From Lysobacterales bacterium (GTDB lineage Bacteria; Pseudomonadota; Gammaproteobacteria; Xanthomonadales; Xanthomonadaceae), in NCBI GenBank assembly GCA_016718605.1, contig JADKCY010000002.1, forward strand, positions 1,178,001 through 1,242,000: DNA of 64,000 nucleotides. Direction: 5' to 3'. The notes beneath the pieces were generated by a model. That model made no database searches and was not told the origin of the DNA. It was given only the letters and a program-made list of their open reading frames with translations. Positions 8,415 through 17,457 of this stretch are shown piece after piece. Made by a program: the position numbers and the translations under genes. Positions within the stretch are counted from its first letter, which is position 1; each line of letters opens with the position of its first letter.

Positions 8415-9512
8415 GTGTCAGCCGTGCCAACGCCCAGTGAGACTTACGCGCAAGGCGTTCAACGCGGCCGTTGGCAGGACGATCCCGCGCAGCGCAACGC
8501 CCTGTGGGAACTCGACCGCATCCACGCCGGATTGTCTTCAGCCCCCGCGCACGGCTTGTTTGCACGCTTCCGGCGGCGCTTGCAGGGACGCCAATCGGTC
8601 CCCGGTGTGTATCTGTGGGGCGGCGTCGGGCGCGGCAAGACCTTTTTGATTGACCTGCTGTTTGCGGCAGTCCCCCATGCGCGCAAGCAGCGGCAGCACT
8701 TCCATCGATTCATGAGCGAGGTGCATGCGCGCCTGCGCGAACTGCCGAACCGCAGCGATCCGCTGGCCGACGTCGCCGACGGCTTGGCCGAGCAGGTCGA
8801 TCTGCTATGCCTCGACGAGTTCTTCGTCAGCGACATTGGCGACGCCATGATTCTGGCGCGCTTGCTGGAGCATTTGTTTGCCCGCGACGTGTGCCTGGTG
8901 ACGACCTCCAATACGGCGCCAGACAACTTGTATCGCGACGGCCTGCAGCGCGAGCGTTTTCTGCCCGCCATCGAACTGTTGAAGGCGCACTGCGTGGTGC
9001 ACCCCATCGATAGTGCCATCGACTATCGCCTGCGAACGTTGCAGCAGGCGAGGGTCTACGTCACACCGCTGGGTTATGAAGCCGACGATGCACTGCTGCG
9101 CACGTGGGATGCGTTGACCGCCGATGAAGCCACCGACACGTCGCCCTTGCGCATCAACGACCGCGCCATCACCTTCCGACGGCGCAGCGAAGGTGCCATC
9201 TGGTTTGATTTTGAGGCGCTTTGCGACGGCCCGCGCTCGGTTGCGGACTACATCGAACTGGCACGCGACTTTCACACCGTGTTCGTCTCCAACATCCCCG
9301 CGTTGGATGCCACCCACGACAACGCGGCGCGGCGCTTCGTGCATCTGGTGGACGAGTTTTATGACCGCGCCGTCAACCTGATCGTGTCTGCCGCGGAACC
9401 GGTGCTGGCGCTCTACCAAGGCGAGCGCTTACGGCACGAGTTCGCACGCACTGGCAGTCGCCTGATCGAAATGCAATCCGAGGACTATTTGGCAAGGCCG
9501 CATCAGCCCTGA
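8415..9512 (+). CDS. zapE: Cell division protein ZapE (AFG1-like ATPase)
   Basis: The 365-residue product has the Walker A motif GGVGRGKTFLID, the Walker B motif LLCLDEFFVSDIGDAM, a sensor-like region TTSNTAPDNLY and the conserved C-terminal block FHTVFVSNIPAL through DEFYDRAVNL. This is the AFG1/ZapE family of P-loop ATPases. In Escherichia coli ZapE associates with FtsZ rings under low oxygen or heat. Length is normal for the family. The start is the GTG at 8415, six bases after the hydrolase stop. The reading frame is intact. Confidence 0.93.
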   Translation: MSAVPTPSETYAQGVQRGRWQDDPAQRNALWELDRIHAGLSSAPAHGLFARFRRRLQGRQSVPGVYLWGGVGRGKTFLIDLLFAAVPHARKQRQHFHRFMSEVHARLRELPNRSDPLADVADGLAEQVDLLCLDEFFVSDIGDAMILARLLEHLFARDVCLVTTSNTAPDNLYRDGLQRERFLPAIELLKAHCVVHPIDSAIDYRLRTLQQARVYVTPLGYEADDALLRTWDALTADEATDTSPLRINDRAITFRRRSEGAIWFDFEALCDGPRSVADYIELARDFHTVFVSNIPALDATHDNAARRFVHLVDEFYDRAVNLIVSAAEPVLALYQGERLRHEFARTGSRLIEMQSEDYLARPHQP

Positions 9513-9648
9513 CGCGCTCAAAATGCCGTTTCTCGCTCAAAAGACGCGAAAACCCGCGTCTACTGGTCGAAACAGGCTTCCCCCGCCGCCTCAAGCTTGG
9601 CAAACTGCGCTCGCCGCATTCCCGTCGGCTCGATTGAACGGAAACTCA

Positions 9649-9918
9649 ATGAACAAGCAGGAACTTATCGCCGCTGTGGCGGCTACCGCTGAACTCTCCA
9701 AAGCCGATGCTGCTCGCGCCGTGGATGCCTTCGTGTCCACCATCAGCGAAACGCTGGCCGCTGGTGACAGCGTGACCTTGGTGGGTTTTGGCACCTTTGC
9801 CGTCAAAGCACGCGCTGCCCGTACCGGTCGTAATCCGCAGACTGGCGAAGAGATCAAGATCAAAGCATCGAAGAACCCGACCTTCAAGGCGGGCAAGGCA
9901 CTCAAAGACGCGCTGTAA
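9649..9918 (+). CDS. hupB: DNA-binding protein HU
   Basis: The 89-residue product begins MNKQELIAAVAATAELSKAD and contains the family signature GFGTFAVKARAARTGRNPQT, the beta-arm region that contacts the DNA minor groove, ending KAGKALKDAL. HU is a dimeric nucleoid protein that bends DNA non-specifically. The ATG at 9649 is preceded by CGGA; the frame stays open further upstream, but only this start gives the canonical HU N-terminus. A strong terminator follows at once, so it is probably a single-gene transcript. HU alpha versus beta type cannot be decided by eye. Confidence 0.93.
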   Translation: MNKQELIAAVAATAELSKADAARAVDAFVSTISETLAAGDSVTLVGFGTFAVKARAARTGRNPQTGEEIKIKASKNPTFKAGKALKDAL

Positions 9919-9954
9919 GCGATCTTTGCTGCGCACGCTGCGCAGCGCCCTGAC

Positions 9955-9990
9955 AAACCCGTTGCATCGCAAGATGCAACGGGTTTTTCT
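9955..9990 (+). terminator. Rho-independent terminator of the HU gene
   Basis: A perfect 14-bp stem (AAACCCGTTGCATC / GATGCAACGGGTTT) with the loop GCAA is followed by TTCTTT. It lies 37 bases after the HU stop codon. Confidence 0.92.
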
Positions 9991-10078
9991 TTGCGCTGAG
10001 GACGACAACGCGCAATTGCGCAGTTCGCACGGTCTGTGCTGATAACATCGACAGCCCGACTCATCGCCGCGCCCCGCC

Positions 10079-12358
10079 ATGTCTGACAACGACGCTCTGA
10101 AGCAAGCCGCCCTCGACTATCACCGCCAGCACCCGCCGGGCAAGATCAAGGTCACGCCGACCAAGGCGTTGGTCAACCAGCGTGATCTGGCGTTGGCGTA
10201 CTCACCTGGCGTTGCTGCCGCCTGTGAGGCCATCGTCGACGATCCGCGCGAGGCGTCCACCGTGACCGCTCGCGCCAATCTGGTAGCGGTGATTTCCAAT
10301 GGCACGGCCGTCCTTGGACTGGGCAACATCGGTCCGCTGGCGGCCAAACCGGTGATGGAAGGCAAGGGCGTGCTGTTCCAGAAGTTCGCCGGTATCGATG
10401 TATTCGATATCGAAGTCAGCGAGAACGACCCCGACAAACTGGTCGACATCATCGCCTCGCTGGAACCAACCTTCGGTGGCATCAATCTCGAAGACATCAA
10501 GGCACCGGAGTGCTTCATCGTTGAACGCAAACTGCGCGAACGCATGAAGATTCCGGTCTTTCATGACGATCAGCATGGCACTGCCATCATCGTCGGCGCC
10601 GCCGTCCTGAACGCACTGGAAGTCGTTGGCAAGCGCATCAGTGAGGTCAAGCTCGCCACTTCCGGCGCGGGCGCCGCCGGCATTGCCTGCCTCGACATGC
10701 TGGTCGCACTCGGCATGCAGAAACACAACATTCTCGCCGTGGATCGCGAAGGCGTGCTCTACACCGGGCGCGATCACATGGATACCGACAAGCAGCGCTA
10801 TGCGCGCGATACCGACAAACGCACCCTGACCGACATCATGCAAGGTGCCGATGTGTTCCTCGGCCTATCGGCCGGCAACATCCTCACCGAGGAAATGCTG
10901 CGCGGCATGGCCGAACGTCCGGTCATTCTGGCGCTGGCCAATCCCACCCCGGAAGTCAGTCCAGACCTGGCCAAGCGCGTGCGACCGGATTGCATCATGG
11001 CTACTGGTCGCTCGGACTATCCGAACCAAGTCAACAACGCGCTGTGTTTTCCCTACATCTTCCGTGGCGCCTTGGATGTCGGCGCGACGACCATCAACGA
11101 AGCCATGAAGCTGGCCTGCGTGAAGTCGATTGCCGAACTGGCGCGCAAGGAAGCCAGTGATCTCGGCAATGCCTACGCTGGCGAAACACCCTCCTTCGGT
11201 CCGGAGTATCTGATCCCGCGCCCATTTGACCCGCGCCTGCTGGTCTCACTGGCACCTGCCGTGGCTGAAGCGGCGATGGCCTCTGGTGTGGCCGCGCGTC
11301 CGATGGCCGACATGGACGCCTATCGCGAACGCCTGAGCCAATTCGTGTTCCGCACCGGCCTGCTGATGAAGCCGGTGATGGAGCGTGCCAAGTCGGATCT
11401 GCAGCGCGTGGTATACGCCGAGGGTGAAGAGGAAACCACACTGCGTGCCGTGCAAACGGTGGTCGATGAGCGCATCGCTATACCGGTGCTGATTGGGCGT
11501 CCCGCCGTCATTGAGTCGCGCATCAAGCGCCTCGGTCTGCGCATTCGTCCGGGCGTCGACATCGAGATCACCAACATCGATGACGATCCGCGTTTCAACG
11601 AGTATTGGCAGCTCTACCACCAGATCATGCAACGTCGCGGTGTCACACCCGATGCCGCCAAGGCGCTGGTGCGCTCACGCTCGACCGTCATCGCCGCCTT
11701 GATGGTGCGCCGCGGTGAAGCCGATGCGTTGCTATGTGGCTTGGTGGGTCGCTATCAGAAGAAGGCCAAACACGTTCTCGACATTCTCGGCTGCGATCAC
11801 GGCGAGGAGAAAGTCGCTGCGCTGTCGGCGGTACTGAATGACAAGGGTGTGTTTTTCTTCACCGATACCCACATGCAGTTCGATCCGACCGCCGAGCAAA
11901 TCGCCGAAAGCGCGCTGCAAGCCGCCTATCGCCTACGCCTGTTTGGCGTCGAACCGAAGGTCGCCTTGATCAGCCACAGTAATTTCGGCAGCAGCGACAA
12001 TCCCAGCGCGCAGAAAATGCGCGATGCGCTGAAGAAAATTCGCATCCGCGCCCCCAAGTTAGAAGTGGAGGGCGAAATGCACGTCGATGCCGCGCTGAAC
12101 GAAGAAATTCGCAATCGACTGTTCCCCAATTCGCGCCTGAAAGGTAGCGCGAACCTGCTGGTGTTCCCCAACCTCGATACCGCCAATACCGCCTACAACC
12201 TGGTGCGCAGCATGACCGACGGTGTCGGTCTGGGGCCCATCCTGATGGGGCCATCGCACAGCGCCCATGTCCTTACTGCATCGGCGACCGTGCGCCGCAT
12301 GATCAACATGACCGCGATCGCAGCAGTGGAAGCGCAAGTCCGAAAGGCGATGCGCTGA
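10079..12358 (+). CDS. maeB: NADP-dependent malic enzyme with phosphotransacetylase-like C-terminal domain
   Basis: This 759-residue protein decarboxylates malate to pyruvate with reduction of NADP. Residues 1 to about 420 are the malic enzyme part: the N-terminal block YSPGVAAACEAI, the acidic metal site region GGINLEDIKAPECF, FHDDQHGTAIIVGAAVLNAL, and the nucleotide-binding loop LATSGAGAAGIACLDML. From about residue 430 to the end it is a phosphate acetyltransferase-like domain (VVYAEGEEETTLRAV, GPILMGPSHSAHVLTASATV). Known members use this domain for regulation by acetyl-CoA, not for catalysis. Length and domain order match MaeB. It stands between the HU terminator and a convergent gene, so it is probably expressed alone. 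Confidence 0.95.
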   Translation: MSDNDALKQAALDYHRQHPPGKIKVTPTKALVNQRDLALAYSPGVAAACEAIVDDPREASTVTARANLVAVISNGTAVLGLGNIGPLAAKPVMEGKGVLFQKFAGIDVFDIEVSENDPDKLVDIIASLEPTFGGINLEDIKAPECFIVERKLRERMKIPVFHDDQHGTAIIVGAAVLNALEVVGKRISEVKLATSGAGAAGIACLDMLVALGMQKHNILAVDREGVLYTGRDHMDTDKQRYARDTDKRTLTDIMQGADVFLGLSAGNILTEEMLRGMAERPVILALANPTPEVSPDLAKRVRPDCIMATGRSDYPNQVNNALCFPYIFRGALDVGATTINEAMKLACVKSIAELARKEASDLGNAYAGETPSFGPEYLIPRPFDPRLLVSLAPAVAEAAMASGVAARPMADMDAYRERLSQFVFRTGLLMKPVMERAKSDLQRVVYAEGEEETTLRAVQTVVDERIAIPVLIGRPAVIESRIKRLGLRIRPGVDIEITNIDDDPRFNEYWQLYHQIMQRRGVTPDAAKALVRSRSTVIAALMVRRGEADALLCGLVGRYQKKAKHVLDILGCDHGEEKVAALSAVLNDKGVFFFTDTHMQFDPTAEQIAESALQAAYRLRLFGVEPKVALISHSNFGSSDNPSAQKMRDALKKIRIRAPKLEVEGEMHVDAALNEEIRNRLFPNSRLKGSANLLVFPNLDTANTAYNLVRSMTDGVGLGPILMGPSHSAHVLTASATVRRMINMTAIAAVEAQVRKAMR

Positions 12359-12462
12359 TCGCGTCGGCGTGACAAGGATGCGCTGTGCAACGCAGCGCGT
12401 CCAAGGTCACACCTGCCTCGCCATCGCGCGTGGATCAGCCCCATGCGCGCCGCCAGCGTTGT

Positions 12463-13617
12463 TCACTCCGAGGACATGCGCCGGAATTCGCGCAACACAC
12501 GCTGCAGTGCTTTGTGGTCAATCGCTTTGGCATAGCGTCCTGCGTGTCCTTGCATGTCACGCGAAGCGACCATGGCGTTGACGATGGCTTCCTCGGTGGC
12601 CTGCACAGTCGCTTCGAACAATGGGTCGAGTTGATCATTGCCAATGACCTGCGCATTGGTTCGCGCCGCACCGCTCAGGGCGCTGTTGTTGGCCGTGGAA
12701 AAGGCCACGAAAATGTCACCGGAGCCATTGCCCGCATAGCTGCCCATGCGTGCGAGGCCCATGCCTGCGCGCTTGGCGATGCGGTTCAATTGGTGCGGCA
12801 ACAGTGCCGCGTCCGTGGCTACCACGATGATGATCGAGCCGGTATCGGTCGCCTGCGGATTGTCCTCGCTATACACACGGTCATTGCGCAACTGTTGCCC
12901 GACCGGCACACCGGCAATCCGCAGTGAATCGCGCAAACCATAGTTGGCTTGCACCAGCACACCGAGGGTCTGCAGTTGCCCAGCGACGGCCACGCGGCGC
13001 GAAGCCGTGCCAATTCCGCATTTGAACTCGTGACAGATCATGCCGGTGCCGCCGCCGACATTGCCTTCCGCGACCACGCCACCTGCCGCCTTGCTCAGCG
13101 CAGCATGCACATGCTCGGTTCGCACATGAAACCCGTTGATGTCGTTGAGGTGACCATCCCAGGTTTCCGCTACCACCGGCAAGGACCACCAATAACCGGA
13201 GGCATCCGCGCCACCCTGTTGCACACGCCACGCAATCGCCGCGTCGCGAACAATGCCAACGCTATGGGTGTTGGTCAGCAACACTGGGCCCTCCAGCTGG
13301 CCAGACTCGGCCAGCCATTCGGTGCCGGTCATTTCGCCATTGCCATTGAGCGAAAACCACCCGGCAAACACCGGCAGCTGTGCACTGGCGGTACCGCGCG
13401 GCAGGATGGCGGTCACGCCGGTGCGCACCTTGCGGCCATCGTCCAGGTCCAAGATCAAGGTCTCGTGGCCGACCTGCACACCGGCCACGTCGGTGATGGC
13501 GTTCAGCGCGCCGGGTTCGCCCTCAAACGGAATGCCCAGATCACGTGCGCGTGGTGCATCTGCAGCATGCGCAGACAGGGACAAAAAGAGCAGGATGGGA
13601 AGAAAGGCATATCGCAT
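12463..13617 (-). CDS. Exported P1 family (DmpA/S58) aminopeptidase
   Basis: This 384-residue protein has a signal peptide (MRYAFLPILLFLSLSAHAAD). The N-terminal nucleophile hydrolase fold of P1 peptidases follows: GALNAITDVAGVQVGHETL, GGVVAEGNVGGGTGMICHEF, and the self-cleavage/nucleophile region ATDTGSIIIVVATDAALLP, then RAGMGLARMGSYAGNGSGDI. Known relatives are L-aminopeptidase/D-amidase DmpA and beta-peptidyl aminopeptidases, which cleave themselves into two chains before acting on N-terminal residues. I place the start at the second ATG (13617): GGAGG sits 9 bases before it, but directly abuts the first ATG at 13626. It is divergent from the amidohydrolase gene by 64 bases, which suggests shared control and perhaps a shared peptide substrate. 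Confidence 0.9.
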   Translation of the reverse strand: MRYAFLPILLFLSLSAHAADAPRARDLGIPFEGEPGALNAITDVAGVQVGHETLILDLDDGRKVRTGVTAILPRGTASAQLPVFAGWFSLNGNGEMTGTEWLAESGQLEGPVLLTNTHSVGIVRDAAIAWRVQQGGADASGYWWSLPVVAETWDGHLNDINGFHVRTEHVHAALSKAAGGVVAEGNVGGGTGMICHEFKCGIGTASRRVAVAGQLQTLGVLVQANYGLRDSLRIAGVPVGQQLRNDRVYSEDNPQATDTGSIIIVVATDAALLPHQLNRIAKRAGMGLARMGSYAGNGSGDIFVAFSTANNSALSGAARTNAQVIGNDQLDPLFEATVQATEEAIVNAMVASRDMQGHAGRYAKAIDHKALQRVLREFRRMSSE

Positions 13618-13681
13618 CGGATTCATCCTCCGGGCATCATGTCAGCGGGGAGTGCCGAGCATACACAGAGGGGAGGCAGGT

Positions 13682-15016
13682 ATGAGACGTCACGCAATGC
13701 AGCGCTTCGGCGCGGGTATCGTCATGGCTCTGGGTATGGTCGCACTGGCTCACGCGAGCAATGTGCAGCGCGTGCATGTTGGCCATCTGATCGATGTGCG
13801 CGCCGAGCGTGTGCTGCAGGACCAGGTGATCGACATTCGCGACGGTCGCATTCATGCCATCCGTGACTATGACGCCGAACGCGATGCTGGCAGCGCTACG
13901 CTGGACTGGTCGCGCTACACCGTCACCCCCGGTCTGATCGATCTGCACACCCATCTGATCGGCGACATCCAGTCGGCCAATCTGGCGGCGCCCTTGCTGA
14001 GCAGCGCCTCGCGGGACACCTTGCTCGGCGTAAAGAACGCGCGCGCGACGCTGTTTGCCGGATTCACGACCGTACGTGATGTGGGGGCCTATCGCGCGTT
14101 TACCGATGTCGCCCTGCGCGACGCGATTGCCGCAGGCGACGTGCCCGGCCCACGCATGTTCGTTGCAGCGGCATACATCACGGTGAGTCAGGGCGGCGGC
14201 GAGGTCACCGGCTTGGCGCCCGACGTCGAGGTGCCCGCCGAGATGCGTCGCGGTGTCGCCGACACTGCCGATCAAGTTCGCCAACGGGTTCGGGAGTTGA
14301 TCGCCCGCGGTGCGGATGTCATCAAGGTGATCGCCACCGGCGCCGTACTCACTGCCGGCACCGAGCCGGGCGCATCGGAGTATTCAGAGGCGGAGCTCAA
14401 GGCGGCCGTGGACGAAGCCGCCTTGCACGGTCGCTTTGTTGCCACCCATGCCCACGGCAGCGAGGGCATCAAACGCGCCATCCGCGCAGGTGTGCGCACC
14501 GTCGAGCATGCCTCCTATCTGGATGACGAAGCCATCGCTCTGATGAAGGAACACGGCACCTGGCTGGTGGCTGATATCTACAACGGCGACTACATCAGCG
14601 AGGTCGGCGCAAGGGATGGCTGGCCAGAGGAAATCCTGCGCAAGAACCGCGAGACGACGCAGACCCAGCGCGATGGCTTTGTCAAAGCGGTGCAAGCGGG
14701 CGTGAACATTGCCTTCGGTACTGACGCGGGCATCTTTCCGCACGGTGACAACGCACGGCAGTTGGCCTATGCCGTGCGCTATGGACTGACGCCCATGCAG
14801 GCCTTGCGGTCGGCCAGCTACGACTCCGCGCGCGCGCTCGGTCGCGAAACCGAATTCGGCGCGCTGGAGGTCGGACTCGCTGCGGACATGGTCGCCGTGG
14901 AAGGTGACCCGCTGGCTACGATCGATCGGATGCGCGACGTTCAAGCCGTCATGAAGGATGGCATCGTGCAATGCCAACAAGCCTCTGCCATCCCCTGCCG
15001 AACCACGAGTCCCTGA
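13682..15016 (+). CDS. Exported amidohydrolase of the imidazolonepropionase/Xaa-Pro dipeptidase group (COG1228)
   Basis: The product is 444 residues. A signal peptide (MQRFGAGIVMALGMVALAHA) precedes a metallo-dependent hydrolase with the metal-binding HTHL in LIDLHTHLIGD, a putative carboxylated Lys in ADVIKVIATG, His residues in FVATHAHGSEG and TVEHASYLDD, and the catalytic Asp in AFGTDAGIFPHGDN. Characterised relatives include dipeptidases that remove residues from Xaa-Pro or Xaa-Arg and enzymes acting on cyclic imides. The specificity here is unknown. GGAGGCAGG lies just upstream of the ATG at 13682. The next gene (Rieske oxygenase) starts one base after its stop, so the two are co-transcribed. 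Confidence 0.85.
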   Translation: MRRHAMQRFGAGIVMALGMVALAHASNVQRVHVGHLIDVRAERVLQDQVIDIRDGRIHAIRDYDAERDAGSATLDWSRYTVTPGLIDLHTHLIGDIQSANLAAPLLSSASRDTLLGVKNARATLFAGFTTVRDVGAYRAFTDVALRDAIAAGDVPGPRMFVAAAYITVSQGGGEVTGLAPDVEVPAEMRRGVADTADQVRQRVRELIARGADVIKVIATGAVLTAGTEPGASEYSEAELKAAVDEAALHGRFVATHAHGSEGIKRAIRAGVRTVEHASYLDDEAIALMKEHGTWLVADIYNGDYISEVGARDGWPEEILRKNRETTQTQRDGFVKAVQAGVNIAFGTDAGIFPHGDNARQLAYAVRYGLTPMQALRSASYDSARALGRETEFGALEVGLAADMVAVEGDPLATIDRMRDVQAVMKDGIVQCQQASAIPCRTTSP

Positions 15017-15017
15017 T

Positions 15018-16076
15018 ATGAGCCAGCCGATGGATCCCGCCCTGCGCATCGCTACCGCCCTGCCCGCACGCTACTACGTTGGCGACGCGATGCAGCGCGC
15101 CGAACAAACCGCCGTGTTTGCCAAGAGCTGGCAATTGGTCGCCCATGTCGGCCAACTGGCGGCACCAGGCGACCACATCGTTGAACATATCGGCGCGGTT
15201 CCGATCCTCGTGCTGCGCGACGAGGACGGTGTGCTTCGCGCCTTCCCGAATGTCTGCAAACACCGCGCGGGACCGCTCGCGCACTGCAACGGCCATGGCG
15301 CACGCGCGCTGCACTGCAAGTACCACGGCTGGACCTATCGCCTGGATGGCACGCTACGCAGCGCGCCAGAGATGCAGGATGCCGAGGATTTTCATGTCGA
15401 GGACATTCGCCTCACCGCGTTCCGGGTCGTCGAGTGGCAAGGCCTGATTTTCGTCGCGATCGACCCGAAGACACCGGCGTTTGATGCGCTTTACGGCGAC
15501 ATTGTCGCGCGCATTGCGCCGCTGGATATTTCCGCGATGCGCTTCACCCGTCGCGACAGCTACGACATCGACTGCAATTGGAAGGTGTACATCGACAACT
15601 ACCTCGAAGGTTATCACCTGCCACATGTGCATCCCGGCTTATCGAAGGTTCTCGACTACCGCATCTACGACACCACACTGTCGCCTTGGAAGTCTCTGCA
15701 GCATTCGCCGCTGCGCAATAGCGCCGACATCTATGGGGAAGGTGACGCGTTTTACTACTTCGTCTACCCGAACGTGATGTTGAACATCATGCCGGGTCGC
15801 CTGCAGACCAACCGCATCCTGCCGCTCGGGCCAGAGCGCTGCCGGGTGGAGTTCGACTATTACTACGCGCAGGACGAAGCGGCGCTGGCGCGTATCGCAC
15901 GTGATCAGGAATTCAGTGACGAGGTACAGCAAGAAGACATCGACATTTGCGTGGCGGTGCAGAAAGGGTTGGCCTCCGGGCATTACGACGCTGGCCGACT
16001 GTGCCCGAAACGCGAATCCGGTCTTTGGCACTTCCACACCCAATTGCGTGAGGCTTACGCCGCCGCGCAACTCTGA
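15018..16076 (+). CDS. Rieske-type ring-hydroxylating/demethylating oxygenase, alpha subunit
   Basis: The 352-residue product has a Rieske [2Fe-2S] site with Cys80-x-His82 (NVCKHRAG) and Cys100-x2-His103 (LHCKYHGWTY). A mononuclear iron site sits near residues 195-206 in DNYLEGYHLPHVHPGL, with a distant Asp expected near the C-terminus. The length and the EGYHLPHVH form resemble the choline monooxygenase, GbcA and stachydrine demethylase branch of the family, which acts on quaternary amines, more than aromatic dioxygenases. No ferredoxin reductase subunit is encoded nearby, so electrons must come from elsewhere. It lies one base after the amidohydrolase and 52 bases before a permease. Annotation as an amine-type Rieske enzyme is an inference from motif form and neighbours. 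Confidence 0.85.
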   Translation: MSQPMDPALRIATALPARYYVGDAMQRAEQTAVFAKSWQLVAHVGQLAAPGDHIVEHIGAVPILVLRDEDGVLRAFPNVCKHRAGPLAHCNGHGARALHCKYHGWTYRLDGTLRSAPEMQDAEDFHVEDIRLTAFRVVEWQGLIFVAIDPKTPAFDALYGDIVARIAPLDISAMRFTRRDSYDIDCNWKVYIDNYLEGYHLPHVHPGLSKVLDYRIYDTTLSPWKSLQHSPLRNSADIYGEGDAFYYFVYPNVMLNIMPGRLQTNRILPLGPERCRVEFDYYYAQDEAALARIARDQEFSDEVQQEDIDICVAVQKGLASGHYDAGRLCPKRESGLWHFHTQLREAYAAAQL

Positions 16077-16128
16077 CACCGGCTCGTAGCACGCCTACGA
16101 AGCACCAAAAACCATCCGCGGGGGCGAC

Positions 16129-17445
16129 ATGACGACAGCAACGGAAGAGCGGCAGCTCGGGTTCTGGATGTGCACCGCGCTGGTGATCGGCAACACCATC
16201 GGGATGGGCATCTTCATCCTGCCTGCGTCATTGGCGCCTTACGGTTTCAACGCGAGCATCGGCTGGGTGATCACCGTCGCTGGCTGCCTGTTGATTGCCT
16301 TGGTGTTCGCCCGCCTGGCCCGCATGATGCCGCGTGCCAACGGGCCCTACGACTATATCCGCCACGAACTTGGCGAGTTGCCCGCGTTCATGGCGATGTG
16401 GTGCTACTGGGTGAGTTTGTGGATCACCAATGCCGCCATTGCCACCGGCGTGGTGGGCTATTTGCGCGAACTCCTGCCAGGCCTGAAAGCACTGCCTGCC
16501 ACGGGCATTGCGCTAGTGCTGCTGTGGATCTTCGTGGCGATCAATTTGACCGGTACGCGCAGTGGCGGACGTCTGCAGATCATCACGACACTGCTGAAAT
16601 TGCTGCCGATGCTGGCGGTGATCCTGCTCGGCGGCTGGTTGCTAGGGACCACGCCTGCGGTCTACAGCGCCCACCCACCCGCCAATCCGATCAGCTTCAG
16701 CCAAATCCTACCGGCCTCGACCATCGCGCTGTTCGCGATGCTTGGCGTGGAATCCGCCGCGGTGCCGGCGGCGCGTGTGCGTGACGCGGAACGCATCATC
16801 CCGCGTGCGACGTTGGCGGGAACGGTCATCGTGGCGCTGGTCTATCTGCTGATCAGCACCGTGCCGATGCTACTGATTCCGCAGACCACGCTGGCCCAAT
16901 CCAGCGCACCGTTTGCCTTGTTGCTGGATCGCTTCATGGGTGAAGGCAACGGACGCTGGCTATCGATCTTTATTGTGGTCAGCGGACTCGGCGCACTGAA
17001 CGGATGGACCCTGCTGGTCGGTGAGTTGACGCGCAGCATGGCGTTGCGTGGCGCCCTGCCGCGAAGTTGGTCGGTTCTGAACAATCAGGCTGCACCGGGA
17101 CGTGCACTGCTGCTGACCGGCGTATTGGCCAGCGGCATGATCTGGCTGACCTACTCGGAATCCCTGGTCGCCGGCTTCACCTTCATCACCTCCGTGGTGA
17201 CCGCTGCCAACCTGCCGCTTTATCTGTGCTGTTCGGCGGCCTTGTATCTGCAATGGCGACGCGGCCACGTGGGCGAATTTCGTGACCTTGGCTGGATCAG
17301 CTACCTCGGCATGGCCTACGTGATCTTTGCTTTCTATGGCCTTGGCCGCGAACCCTTCTTCCTCGGCCTGTTGCTTGCCGCTGCAGGCCTGCCGTTGTAT
17401 GGCTGGATGCGCCTGCAACGCCGTCCGCCCACGCCCACTCTCTGA
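16129..17445 (+). CDS. APC-superfamily amino acid/amine permease
   Basis: This 438-residue membrane protein has about twelve hydrophobic segments. The first helix carries the substrate-backbone binding motif GNTIGMGIFILP, typical of the APC superfamily. Other family blocks include PRANGPYDYIRHELGELPAF and the helix-6 region ASTIALFAMLGVESAAVPAARV. It resembles AdiC/PotE-like transporters in layout. Placed between the Rieske oxygenase and the flavin demethylase-like gene in one direction, it is the probable importer of their substrate. An ATG preceded by GGGGCG at 16129 marks the start. Confidence 0.88.
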   Translation: MTTATEERQLGFWMCTALVIGNTIGMGIFILPASLAPYGFNASIGWVITVAGCLLIALVFARLARMMPRANGPYDYIRHELGELPAFMAMWCYWVSLWITNAAIATGVVGYLRELLPGLKALPATGIALVLLWIFVAINLTGTRSGGRLQIITTLLKLLPMLAVILLGGWLLGTTPAVYSAHPPANPISFSQILPASTIALFAMLGVESAAVPAARVRDAERIIPRATLAGTVIVALVYLLISTVPMLLIPQTTLAQSSAPFALLLDRFMGEGNGRWLSIFIVVSGLGALNGWTLLVGELTRSMALRGALPRSWSVLNNQAAPGRALLLTGVLASGMIWLTYSESLVAGFTFITSVVTAANLPLYLCCSAALYLQWRRGHVGEFRDLGWISYLGMAYVIFAFYGLGREPFFLGLLLAAAGLPLYGWMRLQRRPPTPTL

Positions 17446-17457
17446 GCCTTCAACGCC

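Noticed and set aside
10079..12358. Phosphate acetyltransferase domain as a separate pta gene
   Set aside because: It is in frame with the malic enzyme domain and matches the normal MaeB fusion.
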